Positions 33,502-43,894 of a DNA stretch of 64,000 nt are shown in pieces; the stretch's first letter is position 1; each line of letters starts with the position of its first letter. The notes below the pieces were generated by a model that saw only the letters and a program-made list of their open reading frames with translations, searched no databases and was not told the origin of the DNA. The position numbers were made by a program, and so were the translations under genes. Source of the DNA: JBBQVK01 sp038211735 (GTDB lineage: Bacteria > Patescibacteriota > Gracilibacteria > Absconditabacterales > Absconditicoccaceae); contig JBBQVK010000002.1 of assembly GCA_038211735.1 (NCBI GenBank), forward strand, positions 1-64,000, given 5' to 3'.

Positions 33502-33630
33502 AAATGCAAAATGTCAGAAAAATGATTTTCACAAGGGGCGCTCTTATATACGGCTTATTTACAGACATTTCTGCGAACTACGCTTTATTTGGAGTGCAAT
33601 CTGCTCAAAACTCTTCACCTCATAGAGAGT

Positions 33631-33656
33631 AAAGCCTCTTATCATTGAGGTTTTCG
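33631..33656 (+). terminator. Weak terminator after the methyltransferase
   Basis: AAAGCCTC-TTATCATT-GAGGTTTT with downstream T-rich sequence. Confidence 0.5.
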
Positions 33657-33796
33657 CTCTTTTCTATGAAACATACTACAACGTATATGGGTGAAGTAAC
33701 AAGTGGAAAGTAGGGTAAATGCAAAGAAAAACAACAAAATAGTATCCCTTCTACAAGCCATTTGCAGTCTAATATTGACTTTTATTGGGAAAAGGC

Positions 33797-33825
33797 TTGC
33801 TTTTTTCGAAAATAGTAGATATAAT
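33797..33825 (+). promoter_or_regulatory. Pilin promoter
   Basis: TTGCTT (33797-33802), 17-nt spacer, TATAAT (33820-33825). The -10 box is a perfect consensus, 36 nt before the pilin ATG. This is the best promoter in the window and fits strong expression. Confidence 0.75.
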
Positions 33826-33861
33826 TTGAATGTGTTTTATTCTTCTTATTTATTTAACGAC

Positions 33862-34410
33862 ATGAAAAATTTTAAAAGAGCTTTTGGAGGGTTCACCCTC
33901 GTAGAAGTTTTGATCGTAATTATCATCATTGGTATTTTGATCGCTGCTTTACTTCCAAGATTGACAGGGACACAAGCAAGAGCTAGAGACACTGCAAGAG
34001 CTGCAATGGTAAATCAAATTGCAAACGGAGTTTCACTACTAATCTGAGATGCAGGCTCATTGACAACGCACAACACTACAGGGTATTGTATGACTAGAGT
34101 GGGTGGTGCACAACTTGCTGGTTCAGTAAATGGAACACCAACAACGTTGGATACGTACATGAGTAGTATGCCACAAGACCCACAAGGTAGTCATGTGAAT
34201 TTGATCTGTAATGGTGCAGCGTGGGTAATGATTGGTACTGGTATCGATGCGAACTCTGCAATCGTATACTCTGCATTTGAACAAACAAATGGGGCAAACG
34301 TAGCAGCGCCTACTGGAGCAGTCACTGGAAATAACGCAACTTCAGCAAATTTCCAAACTTGGATTAGCACAATTGGAACTGGAGGATTCGGAGTATTGGT
34401 AAGAGGATAA
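33862..34410 (+). CDS. Type IV pilin (major-pilin-like)
   Basis: The product is 182 residues. A class III prepilin leader MKNFKRAFGG precedes the cleavage site GG|FTLVEVLIVIIIIGILIAALLP, with the conserved Glu at position 5 of the mature protein; this hydrophobic N-terminal helix forms the fibre core. The C-terminal globular part is Thr/Gly/Asn-rich with a likely disulfide (C of GYCMTR and C of LICNGA). Only one of about 24 glycines is TGA, as in other strongly expressed genes. It has its own strong promoter and terminator; a single-gene transcript. CPR bacteria use such pili for attachment and DNA uptake. Confidence 0.93.
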
Positions 34411-34437
34411 TTTGATTTTACAAATGGTATAAAATGA

Positions 34438-34467
34438 CAAACGCACTCGCAAGAGTGCGTTTTGTTT
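34438..34467 (+). terminator. Pilin terminator
   Basis: AAACGCACTC-G-CAAGAGTGCGTTTTGTTTT; strong stem plus T-rich tail. Confidence 0.85.
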
Positions 34468-34578
34468 TATATGCCACTTTTGCTTGTGCAGACTTTCTTA
34501 TCGTATGAAATTACCTTGTAGAGTGAGACTAATTAATTACACTTCAATTTTTTAAAACGTTAACTTGTAACCAAGTAG

Positions 34579-35133
34579 ATGAAATACAAAAGACTATTGT
34601 TGCCTATCCTTTTGCTTATATTAATATGTGTATTTCTGTGAGTCGGATTGGTTTCATATAGGAAGATAGCTTCTCCGTGGTGAGAAAAAGAGCTTCTGGG
34701 ATATGCTTATTTGGGGAGAGTACCTCAAGATACGCCTGACTGCAAAACATGCCCTGCAACATTATTTTATTGGGATGATGACCATATAGACGATTGTACA
34801 ATCAAAAAAGCTTTTTTCCCACAATGACTAGGTAAGGACACGCAAGAAGATACCATGGTAGATATCAGCACACAAACTCTTGAACAGCGACAACAAGAAA
34901 GAGATTGAAACCCTTATATGTTCAATATTTCAGTCTATGAAAAATTTGAGCAGATTTGTTGGCCAGAAACATGAGGGAATCTTCTCATACCACCTATGAG
35001 TTGATCGATAAACGTAAGCGGAAATGTTGTAGGGACCGGAATAATAGACGGTATAGAGTGAACAGCTGCTACGGGTACTACGGTAGGTACAGGAGAGATA
35101 GTAGACACAGTAGGAACAGGAAAATCGCAGTAA
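34579..35133 (+). CDS. Membrane-anchored hypothetical protein
   Basis: The product is 184 residues. N-terminal membrane anchor (LLLPILLLILICVFLGVGLV), then an exported domain with a CKTCPATLFYW dipeptide-cysteine motif and several further cysteines (DDCTI, EQICW), ending in a Gly/Thr-rich low-complexity tail (TGTTVGTGEIVDTVGTG). The CxxC could be redox-active or structural. Several TGA-Gly. It follows the pilin gene and could be a pilus-associated or minor surface protein, but no prepilin site is present. Not recognised. Confidence 0.75.
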
Positions 35134-35154
35134 GAACTGCCATAGATTAGATAG

Positions 35155-35190
35155 TAAAAACCTTTCTACGTAATAGCAGAAAGGTTTTTA
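35155..35190 (+). terminator. Terminator
   Basis: AAAAACCTTTCT-ACGTAATAGC-AGAAAGGTTTTT. Confidence 0.85.
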
Positions 35191-35257
35191 TGAATTTTCT
35201 TTTTCTTATATAGGTATGTATGATGTAATACTTCCACACTCGTCTGCACAGTCATTA

Positions 35258-35881
35258 TTAGTTTGAAATAACCGCCTCAATCGCAGCGAAGTTTCCTATA
35301 CCATCTGCATTGACGATAATAGAGAGCTCGTCGCCAGTGTCCCCTTTGTAGTACGTAACAGCTGCTTGATTGAGGTAGTAGACCGTTCCATCATCGCTGA
35401 TTGCGGTGAACTTGTTGTCGTCTGATTTGGAAAGTGTTGCTTTGATATATTTCTTGTTGGCTTGTCCTATGAGTTTATAGATAAGTTTCCCATCTTCCAT
35501 AATTCTTAGTTTGAGGACGTCTCCAGGGATAAGTTTTGTCTTACTAGAGTAGTTGAGAGGAACAGGATATTTTTTCTTGTCTGATCCTACCATAAAGTAC
35601 CCATCGTACACTCCTTCAACAACCTGTACGTGATCGCCTTCATCGTATGAGTGGAGATCTCCTGTGAGTTTATCCATATCAATTTTGAGGTCTTCGATCT
35701 TGTCGCCACCATTTTCAATGAATTGCTGTATGACCAGTTTTGCTCTTTTGGCATCGATTTCAATCTTCCCCAAGATCTCTTCGAGGGCTTTCAATCAGCC
35801 GAGCGTTTTTGCGCTGCTAGCTTTACTGGTAGTTGCGCTTTTTGTCGCAGGTTTTGCAACCGTTGCTTTTGTTTTTGGCAT
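35258..35881 (-). CDS. Conserved-looking hypothetical protein with basic Ala/Lys tail at N-terminus
   Basis: The product is 207 residues. The N-terminal tail (MPKTKATVAKPATKSATTSK) is Lys/Ala/Thr-rich, then an acidic helix (LKALEEILGKIEIDAKRAKL) and a beta-rich globular domain with GDHVQVVEGVYDGYFMVGSD, KLIPGDVLKLRIMEDGKLIYK and DGTVYYLNQAAVTYYKGD. The OB/SH3-like strand pattern suggests nucleic-acid or protein binding; unproven. A TGA-Gly in TLGGLKA joins the tail to the domain, so standard-code annotation would lose the first 29 residues. Confidence 0.8.
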
Positions 35882-35975
35882 TGTATTGTTTGTGTATGGG
35901 ATAAATGAGCCATCACTATATACTACGAATTCAAAAAATCAATAGAAAGCTATTTCAACGGCTCGCTCAATCAAA

Positions 35976-36002
35976 CAAAAAGCCCATATGGAATGGGCTT
36001 TG
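35976..36002 (-). terminator. Terminator of the 36039-36458 gene
   Basis: On minus: AAAGCCCAT-TCC-ATATGGGCTTTTTG. Confidence 0.7.
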
Positions 36003-36038
36003 GGAGATTATTGTTCTTTTGCATAAGGTAGCTTTATC

Positions 36039-36458
36039 TTACCAAGATTTCTTTTCAAAAGCGCTTGTTCTCATTGGAACATCTGGGTCACGTACTTCTT
36101 CTTGGATAAGATGAGTGAGTTTCGCTTCCATTTCTCCGTCTGAGACATCGAGTATGGCTACCGCTTCTTTGAGTTTTTCGCCACCTTGCTTGATACGATG
36201 ATAATATCTACTTAGTTCAGAGACCATTTTAGAAAAGTCTTCATTTTGATCGAGGAGTACCTGTGATTTATGCTTGAGGATCCTATTTTGCTCTGCGTAC
36301 TCTCTCATTTGTAATTCTTGCTGTTCAAACTCATTTTGGAGAGATTTGAAATTATCTCTAAGCTCATCGACCATCTTTGCGTTCCCATATCTTGTATAGG
36401 CAACACCGTATCATATACCTGCACCAATAACAAGGCCTAATAAGATATACAAAATCAT
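36039..36458 (-). CDS. Membrane-anchored coiled-coil protein (YhcB/DUF1043-like topology)
   Basis: The product is 139 residues. A short N-terminal membrane helix with glycines (ILYILLGLVIGAGIGYGVAY) is followed by a long helical, heptad-rich region (FKSLQNEFEQQELQMREYAE, LLDQNEDFSKMVSELSRYY) and a charged tail. Similar in layout to YhcB, which affects envelope synthesis and division; the similarity is architectural only. The Gly at residue 16 is TGA. Confidence 0.7.
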
Positions 36459-36605
36459 CTCCGTACTTTAATAATAAAATATACTATAATGATTATTTGT
36501 ATTCATTCACCCTGTATTTTGCAAGCACAACTCATTTTGACATTGCAATAGAAGAGTGCACTTGTATTATAAAACAATACCTTGTTTACCTCAACTGCGG
36601 CTTAT

Positions 36606-37145
36606 ATGTTCCAGTTCGATGAGGCGTTCGTAAAACTGCTCCAACGCAAAGACGCCAAGACGTACAACGAATTTTACGTACGTACGGTCGATATATTGTT
36701 TCGTTACGCTCATTCGCGTTATTTTCTTACGAAAGCAGAAACAGAGGATTTGCTCAGCGAGTTTTATCTAAAATTCCGACAAGTGGTTGTAAAATATGAT
36801 CCGCAATATAAGTTTGAAACATTCGTACGAACTGTTTACAAAAATATGCTCAAAGACTATTTCAAAAAATCTAAACAAGTTCATCTTAGTGAAGAAGTTA
36901 TTGCATCTGTAGTAGATGATAATGAAGATGATCTACTTGATGTAGTGGAACGTTCATATCAGTTGGAACAAATAGAAGAGGCAATGCATTGATTGGATGC
37001 AGTGTGCGGTGAAATTATTTTTTTGAAATTTATCGAAGGTAGATCATCACAAGAAATGAGCAAGCTGCTTGGAATCAGTCAGGAAGCGGTAAGACAAAGA
37101 GTTTCAAGAGCAGTGCGTAGGCTAAAAGAGCTCTTAGAAGAGTAA
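36606..37145 (+). CDS. ECF-type RNA polymerase sigma factor
   Basis: The product is 179 residues. Region 2 is visible in YNEFYVRTVDILFRYAHSRY, TEDLLSEFYLKFRQVV and KFETFVRTVYKNMLKDYFKK. Region 4 is DAVCGEIIFLKFIEGRSSQEMSKLLGISQEAVRQRVSRAVRRLKELL (in parts), a typical helix-turn-helix. Acidic linker between them. No anti-sigma gene is adjacent. The start could be TTG 36582 or ATG 36606; the latter is preferred. One TGA-Gly (EAMHGLD). Its targets are unknown. Confidence 0.88.
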
Positions 37146-37285
37146 ATACTATGTTATATTTATAGCATTTGTCAACCACATCATTCGAGTGAGAATGGGT
37201 GTGTATGTTAGAGAATCGGCATATATACTGGGCTTTCTAGCCTATCCGTAGAAACGGCTTAGATACTCGATTTTTGACGAATTGC

Positions 37286-37313
37286 TTGCAACAGATAGTC
37301 AAACTTTTATTAT
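37286..37313 (+). promoter_or_regulatory. Promoter of the HU gene
   Basis: TTGCAA (37286-37291), 16-nt spacer, TATTAT (37308-37313), 36 nt before the ATG. Confidence 0.55.
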
Positions 37314-37348
37314 CTTGTCATGCTTTTATTTATTTATTGATTCTATCA

Positions 37349-37621
37349 ATGACTAAAACTCAACTAATCGTAGCTATCGCTGAAAAATGTGGTGTATCTA
37401 AAAGACTCGCTGGCGATATGGTAAATTCTTTCATCGACTCAGTAGTAGGAGGTGTTAAGAAAAATGGTGAAGTAAGATTACAAGGTTTCGGAACTTTCAG
37501 AAAATCTCGCAGAAATGCAAGAATGGGAGTTAACCCAAGAACAGGTGAAAAAATCCAAATCAAAGCTTCAAACACTGTTGGATTCAGAGCAGGTGCTCAA
37601 TTCAAAGAAGCAGTAAACTAG
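37349..37621 (+). CDS. hup: DNA-binding protein HU
   Basis: Histone-like dimer that bends DNA. The product is 90 residues, exactly family length. Seen: MTKTQLIVAIAEKCGVSKRL, DSVVGGVKKNGEVRLQGFGTF, and the DNA-clasping arm RKSRRNARMGVNPRTGEKI with the conserved NPRTG and terminal FRAGAQFKEAVN. Eleven glycines, none TGA. It has its own promoter and a strong terminator, so a single-gene transcript. Confidence 0.96.
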   Translation: MTKTQLIVAIAEKCGVSKRLAGDMVNSFIDSVVGGVKKNGEVRLQGFGTFRKSRRNARMGVNPRTGEKIQIKASNTVGFRAGAQFKEAVN

Positions 37622-37690
37622 TCAGATTGAGCTCGTCTCAATTTTCTTAGTAGTTTGCATCTATCTTGTTAGTATATAATAAGACAGAAG

Positions 37691-37718
37691 AGTCCCGTAT
37701 CCGTACGGGATTTTTTTG
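37691..37718 (+). terminator. Terminator of the HU gene
   Basis: TCCCGTA-TCC-GTACGGGATTTTTTT. Confidence 0.85.
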
Positions 37719-37852
37719 TAAGAAAATTTTTCACTTATTTCAATTCACTTCTTTGGATATATTTGGATTGATCTGGCTTTACCTGGCATATTTTATATTG
37801 GTAATAATCCACCAAAACGATACATATAAGGTATTTAATACCCATTGGGAGT

Positions 37853-39127
37853 ATGAAGAAACACCTCAAAAACACATTTATCTACCGACGATACAAAAGC
37901 TTTAAGGCTTTTGTAGCATTGCGTATGTATGGCAACCCTTCGGCTGATATGATAGTTATAGGAGTGACAGGGACAGATGGAAAGACCACTACGAGCAGTT
38001 TGATCCATCATATTTTGCATACGTGTTTGGGTAAGTCGGTGTTTATCGGGACGACCGGGATTTTGATAGGTAAAGAACGGATGCATGGGGTCACCAAGAT
38101 GACCTCTTATGATCCGATGCAACTCCAGCAGATACTAGCTAAGGCGCGTGATGCATGATGCAAGTACGCGGTGCTGGAAGTTAGTTCGCACGGTTTAGAG
38201 CAGAAAAGATTCAACGGTATTACTTTTCGTGGAGCAGTGCTGACCAATATTACGCCCGAGCATCTTGACTATCATAAGACCATGGAACATTATGCGAGCG
38301 CGAAGCAGAAACTGTTCCAATTAGTCGAACAAAATGTAGGAGATGGAACTTTTGCAGTTTTGCCTCGGGACGATCTGTGGGGACAGAAGCGATATAAGGA
38401 AATGAACTTTAATACAAAGCTTTCATATGGGTTTACTGATCAAGCAGATATTTTTGCTACACATATAGATCAAAAAACTGATCACACTCTCTTTACGTTA
38501 CAGGCTGGTCAAAAGAGCCATCAAATTAAGACGAACTTAGTTGGTAAATTTAACGTGGCGAATATAATGGCTGCTCGAGGAGCGACCGAGGCACTAGGAG
38601 TAGAGAGCCACCAAATTATAAAAGCAATAGACACTTTTGAACGTGTGAGTGGGAGACAAGAACATATGCATATCAGTGGCGTAGATCGGTATGTTGACTA
38701 TGCTCATACTCCTAATGGCCTACAAGTTACGTTAGAGTTTCTCCAAAGCATCAAGAAGGAGTGACGTGTGATCTGTATCTTCGGTGCGCCTGGACAGAGA
38801 GATCGCGGGAAAAGGCCCGTGATGGGAGAGGTAGTGCAGAAATGATCTGATATCATAATCGTTACGGACGATGACCCTGCAGCAGAAGATAGACGACAAA
38901 TCATCGATGATATCCAAAAATGAATAACTAAGAAAAAAGGAGATAACTATCGGATTATTCCTAACAGGCGCGACGCAGTACATTTTGTAGCGCAGTTGGT
39001 CCAGCCAGGAGACGCTGTCTTAATGGCCGGTATTGGGCATCAGGACGTTTTGTTTACTAATTATGGAACTATTCCTCGAAGCGAAAAAGAGATTGTAAGA
39101 GAGGCGACGGTGATGTCGAGCGTGTAG
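37853..39127 (+). CDS. murE: Mur ligase, MurE-type, lacking most of the N-terminal domain
   Basis: Adds the third amino acid to UDP-MurNAc-L-Ala-D-Glu. The product is 424 residues against about 490 usual. The central ATPase motif VIGVTGTDGKTTT begins near residue 37, so the UDP-binding domain 1 is almost missing. Seen: VLEVSSHGLEQKR, LTNITPEHLDYHKT, RQEHM...VDYAHTPNGL, FGAPGQRDRGKRP. The specificity motif DNPR of meso-DAP enzymes reads D340 D341 P342 A343 (DDPA), more like L-Lys-adding enzymes. Several TGA-Gly codons. A short leader separates it from the HU terminator. Confidence 0.9.
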
Positions 39128-39170
39128 ATACTTAAAGTCATTCATTCGTCGGGAATATTGTGAAGAGAAG

Positions 39171-39281
39171 AGAACGGGAGCACAGAAACGCGGGAGAACG
39201 GAAGCACAGAAATGCGGGAGAACGGAAGCACAGAAGAACAGAAATACAGAAACGCGGGAGAACAGAAATACAGAAACGCGG
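39171..39281 (+). repeat. Tandem repeat, about 24-nt units
   Basis: Degenerate units of the type GAGAACGGAAGCACAGAAACGCGG repeat about four to five times with internal loss, between murE and the DUF58 gene. There are no unique spacers, so it is not CRISPR. Confidence 0.7.
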
Positions 39282-39327
39282 AAAATCATCCTTTTGAAAA
39301 TCATATTACTTCACCTTTCTTACTCTC

Positions 39328-40017
39328 ATGCATCGATTAGAAGAGAAGTTACGTAAACGTCTGACAGGAGAGCGATATGGCTCACTAGAAACTTTATTTA
39401 AAGGACAGGGCGTGGCGGTTAGCGATTCGAGACGTTACCAGCCTGGAGATCAGAAAGCAACTATCAATCGAAAACAGACGGCAAAGCGTGATCAGTTATA
39501 TGTGAATGAGTATGAAGCAGAACGTACAGCAACTGTCGACCTATTTCTAGATATAAACGCTAATCGAGCAACGGGCGTCAATGCGACCAACCGATCGTTA
39601 GCGAGAGATTTCTTGGCGGACTATATGGTCTTTGCAATAGAATATGGACTTATTACAACAGGATATCTGTCGAAGCACAACGATATTTTTCCTAAACGTT
39701 TGTGATGAGAACGTGATTTTATGGAGCGATACAATGATATAGAACGCGACGTAATGACTACCTCTAAAGACTCTTATAGTAGCTCTTTATCGATATTCCT
39801 ACAGTATGAAAAAACTCTTACTAAGAGACGTGTAGTCATAATAGTTGCAGACTTTCTAGCTTTATCAACATCAGATCAAGCTATCTTACAATGGCTTAAT
39901 CAAAGATGAATCGTTATCTGCGTGAGTATATCTTCCTGCTTACTGATCTGAAAATGATATTCTTTTCTAACTTCCAACGAGGATAAAAGTAAGGTCGATG
40001 GTATCGCATTAATTTAA
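39328..40017 (+). CDS. DUF58-family protein
   Basis: The product is 229 residues, shorter than typical DUF58 proteins of about 280-430. The DUF58 core is visible: SDSRRYQPGDQKATINRKQTAKRDQLYVNEYEAER (in parts) matches the R-x-Y-x-x-G-D-x-x-R-x-I-x-W-x-x-(T/S)-A-R hallmark, followed by ATVDLFLDINA, a vWA-like strand with the D-x-S-like start. Family members often pair with MoxR ATPases, and none is nearby. Its stop overlaps the stop of the convergent gene by 4 nt. Several glycines are TGA near the C-terminus. Confidence 0.75.
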
Positions 40018-41408
40018 ATACGTCACTCTTCTTTGGAGAAAAAGCTTTTATCGTTAGTGTTTTTGAAACTAGCATGTCGTTCTCGAGGGAGTGGTCTATC
40101 AGAAATTTGATCTAAAATTATTTCTATATTGTATTTCCCCTTCTTCACTCTTGAAATATAGGTAAGGAAAGTATACAAAAACTTTTCCCTATTTACGCAA
40201 AGAGCTGCTGTATGAAGATTACTCACAGTAGGATTTGCAAGTAGAATATACTCTTTAAATTCCGAACTATCAAATTTTTCTGGAGTAATAAAAGATTCCA
40301 ACTTAATTAATTTTTTCCTAATCCGATTTGGATTCATAGTAGCATCGACTAAGCCAATGTCCTTAGTTTTTGAATCTATACATGCGATATCAAAGCCAAA
40401 TTGCTTATCGTCATAATCTGAGCTTACAAACCATTTTTTCTCATTCTTTTTAGATATAGGACCATTTAAGAGATCCGCGAGCATGTACTCTTTGAGAAAG
40501 CATAAGATCATATTTTTGTATCTTGCCTCTGTAAGTTTCCCCTCCCAATTCGTCTTATATATCTCTTCTTTTTCTTCGTTTCTTTCGCCTTGGTAGAAAA
40601 GATGTTTAGTTTTCCTTACCCATTCTTCAAGAGGCTTTCTTAGTTTATTATACTTTATATCGGAAAAAATGTCCTCATATATTCTCTTTGCTGCGCTTTT
40701 TTGATAGTCTGTTAAAGCGAGTGGACGGTGCATCCCAAGCACTGGATGAGTCGCCAAAAAATAGATAACGCATTGTAAATATTTTTGGATAGAAATAGGA
40801 AGACCAATATTAAATCAAAAATCTAATGTACGTAATGGTAGTAAGCCCATCTGCTCATATGGTTTTAGGTCTTTTAACAGCCCAGAAGTTTCTTCTGCAT
40901 ATCGGTCTTCTAGTACAAAACTTCCGAGATCTTTATGGGCAATTTGTGATATATTCACGGATTTATTACGTCCTCGCGTTTTTGTAGTATCTAGTTTTTC
41001 TAGAGGAATTACTACCTTTTATAACGATTTATTTGATAGGATCTCTTCTAGAGAAGTAGTATGTGTTTCAGCGGAATATGTAGGAACCATAGAACCAATA
41101 TAATTTATATCGGTTATAGATTCAGGCTCTTTTCAAATTTGCACATGCAACATTGGGATGTCGTGCATCATATGTCTTTCTGTTAAGGTAGGGCTAGGAA
41201 GAGTACCCATACCAATAATTATAGGGTTGATCTCTGCAGGAGCAGATTGATTGACTGCATTGTTAGTAGTATTTTCTATGTTATCTTTAGTATTGAGTAG
41301 CGAACGTAATTTACTTGTAGTCGATTGCATAAACTTAGAAAGTATAGAGGGCTTCGTCACACACGACTCTTTGATTAATCTTAGATAATGTTCTCCTGAT
41401 GGGGTCAT
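40014..41408 (-). pseudogene. Unknown gene interrupted by an in-frame TAA
   Basis: One frame of 465 codons, broken only by TAA at codon 130 (41019-41021). Upstream part: MTPSGEHYLRLIKESCVTKP to EEILSNKSL. The downstream part continues KVVIPLEKLDTTKTRG to SFFSKEEGRI. The downstream half is a plausible soluble domain with conserved-looking DIACIDSKTKDIGLVDATM, which has a PD-(D/E)xK-like strand pattern, but I do not assign it. Either a nonsense mutation, two adjacent genes (internal ATG near 40850) or a sequencing error. The end is extended through TGA to TAA at 40014. Confidence 0.6.
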
Positions 41409-41571
41409 ATATTGCTCAATCTAAAGTAACTTTATATATCTAATTAAAACACTAAGTCAATACCTCTCATTCGCCTAGCATAAGTTGTTTTTTGTCCTTT
41501 TTGGAGTACTATATTAGTGTTTCAACATTATCTGAGTGTATTTAGTGGTCTATTTATTTCTTCTCTATCGC

Positions 41572-42486
41572 ATGACTCCTAGCAAAGAAAATTATGCTTT
41601 TATAGACAATGAGAATGTAAATGTCTCCGTACAGAAACAAAAACGGAAACTAGATCGAGGGAAGTTTAGAGAGCGATTGGAAAAAGAACGAAAAGTGAAG
41701 GTTGCCTATATGTTTATGGGATATCTAGAGGAGTACGAACCAATGTACGAGTTTTTTACGTCGCTTGGGTACACATTAGTCTTTAGAGCGATGAATCCGA
41801 ATCCTGATGTTCCCAACAAATGAAATATTGATACTGATCTTGTGCTCCAAGCGATGATCGACTGGCCAAATTATGACCAAGCAGTAATTGTTTCTGGAGA
41901 TGGAGATTTTGCATCATTGGCGAAACATTTGGATGGACAGGGGAAGTTAGCGACTGTCATCGTCCCCAACGAACATAGATATTCTTGATTTTTGAATGAA
42001 GCTACAGGGGGAAAAATCGTTTCGCTCAACTTACTAAAAACTGAACTTCGCTATAAACCGTCTGGAAAGAAAAAAGACGACACCACAAAATGACCAAAAT
42101 TTTCACCTAGCAAACAACTTATAAAGCATACTCCCAAGTCACAAAATAAAACCCAAAACAAATCACAAGAAAAGCCTCAAGATAAACAACAAAACAGACA
42201 ACAAAACAGACAACAAAATAAATCTCAAGCAAAACTTGCCCCTACTAAGACGCCACCAACCAGACAAAATAAAGCCCCTATGCAACAAAACAATAAACCA
42301 CAACAGTATAAACAGCCTGCAAAAGTCCAGCAACAGCCTGCGACTTCAAAACCAACGATACAACAGCCTTCCAAGACACAGCAACAACCAGCTAGACCAC
42401 AACAGTTCAGCAAATCTCCAATCAGAAATTGAAACTCTAAAAAACAAAATACCTACAAATCTCCCGATGATAGGTTTTACGCATAG
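41572..42486 (+). CDS. NYN/PIN-like (LabA/DUF88) nuclease with Gln/Pro/Lys-rich tail
   Basis: The product is 304 residues. Residues 1-160 form a NYN domain: acidic sites in YAFIDNENVNV, GNIDTDLVLQAMID and VIVSGDGDFASLAKHL, the four-Asp metal site of this RNase superfamily, with a Rossmann-like core. Residues about 165-304 are low-complexity (QQNRQQNRQQNK; KPQQYKQPAKVQQQPA), probably disordered and RNA-binding. TGA-Gly at NKGNID and others. Possible role in RNA decay or silencing; the substrate is unknown. Confidence 0.85.
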
Positions 42487-42530
42487 AGCAGTATCGAGAT
42501 ACGATAGTTTTTATTATACAAAATATCACA

Positions 42531-43115
42531 ATGAGTAAACATACGATTCCAGAACCTCCTAAACCTATTAAACCTACGTACGCAGACGATAATCATGAAT
42601 CGATTGGTGTGTTATTTAAGTTGCGTGCGCCATCACTAATGGTGGGACTTATCTTAGGTATAGGTATCTCTTTTGTAACTTCGAACTATGAAGCAGTCTT
42701 ATCGCAGGATATTCATATTGCTTATTTCCTTCCGTTTATAGTATATATCGCGGATGCGGTAGGAACACAGACAGAGTCAATCTACTCACGCAAACTTAAA
42801 AGCTGAAAGGAAAAGGTGCTCAGATACATTCGGAAAGAGTTTACTTTAGGTATCATTTTCTGAGTGGTTTTCGGCTTACTTTCAGGACTTATTGCTTACT
42901 TATGGCTTCAAGATGAACTTCTTGCATATACCGTAGGAGCCGCTTCATTCCTTGCTATTGCGACTGCACCGTTGGTTGCTCTAGCAGTGGCAACGCTCTC
43001 TAAATCTGCACATGCAGATCCTGCTGCAGCAACGTGACCTATTGCTACCGTGTTACAAGATATGATTAGTGTGGTTATTTTTGGAACAGTCGCGACAATG
43101 ATTCTTTTGAAATAA
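42531..43115 (+). CDS. MgtE-like divalent-cation transporter membrane domain
   Basis: The product is 194 residues with about five membrane helices. It resembles the C-terminal pore domain of MgtE/SLC41 transporters: LRAPSLMVGLILGIGISFVT, IVYIADAVGTQTESIYSR (compare GNxGxQ of the pore helix), GVVFGLLSGLIAYLW and TATAPLVALAVATLSK near DPAAATGPIATVLQDMISVVI (the D-P-A-x-x-x-x-P-x-x-T motif). No cytoplasmic N and CBS domains are present, so it is a minimal form that presumably dimerises. Starts 44 nt after the NYN gene. Confidence 0.82.
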
Positions 43116-43211
43116 ATTTTAATGGATCTAATTTTCAATGGACCTAATTTTTAAAGCAGAGTTGGCGTGCGGTGCACATAACGTATTAGTATAACATAGA
43201 AAATTTTACAA

Positions 43212-43248
43212 TAAAAAAACTACTCAACGTAAGCAGAGTAGTTTTTCG
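43212..43248. terminator. Bidirectional terminator
   Basis: AAAAAAACTACTC-AACGTAAGCA-GAGTAGTTTTT between convergent genes. Confidence 0.85.
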
Positions 43249-43267
43249 TAAGGATAATTATAATAAG

Positions 43268-43639
43268 TTATTCAGCTTCTTGTTGTTCTTGTTGTTCTTG
43301 GTTTTCTGGTGCTTCAGCATCGTGAGGTTTTCCGCCTCCTTCGCCTCCTCATTCACCACCTTCTTCGCCGTCTCTAGCTCTTGCGAAGTCGATATAGATA
43401 GGTCTTCCTTGAAGTTCTTGTTCGTTACCTTCAGCTTTCGCTTTTGCAGCGTCTTCAGCCTTTGTAAATGTTACGAAACCAAAACCTCTAGATCTTCTTG
43501 TCTCTCTGTCGAGCGCAACACTTGCATACTCAACCTCTCACCATTGAGAGAAATACTCTTTTAAGTCTTGCCATCTGACGTGCCAGTGCAAGTTACCTAC
43601 GAACAACTTGTTCGTTTCAATGTTTTCGTTGTCAACCAT
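43268..43639 (-). CDS. RRM-domain RNA-binding protein
   Basis: The product is 123 residues. One RNA-recognition motif: RNP2 KLFVGNL (residues about 11-17) and RNP1 RGFGFVTF (about 51-58), spaced as in bacterial cold-inducible RRM proteins. The C-terminal tail is acidic and Gly/Glu/Gln-rich (GEEGGEGGEGGGKP, then QEQQEQQEAE). Probably an RNA chaperone. TGA-Gly in SQWGEVE and in the tail. Monocistronic, with a terminator. Confidence 0.9.
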
Positions 43640-43894
43640 CTTACAATAATTCTGAGAAAGAACTAAATATCGCCACGCAACGCAATGTAGCGTAACAATT
43701 TGTACAATATCGTTTTTTCAATTAATTGCAACTGAAAACATACAGAACTTTTTAAAAGTCACCATATATGCTGTATGGCAATAGGTTGTTATCTGCTATC
43801 AGATTGATATCTTGCGTGGGTAAGGAGCAGTGTTCTAATTGCTTTCGCTTACTGTTTAGGTACTATTTTTGTATTTATTTTTTGTTCTTTATTG

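Larger units (their letters stand above)
33502..33861. other. Spacer before the pilin gene
   Basis: Contains a terminator (33631-33656) and the pilin promoter (33797-33825). A possible upstream in-frame extension of the pilin frame to 33703 has no prepilin sense and is rejected. Nothing else seen. Confidence 0.6.

Noticed and set aside
33703..33861. Longer N-terminus of the pilin gene
   Set aside because: The prepilin leader starting at 33862 is complete; an extra 53 residues would block processing, and the promoter lies inside that stretch.
39171..39281. CRISPR array
   Set aside because: Units are contiguous and degenerate, with no unique spacers and no cas genes.
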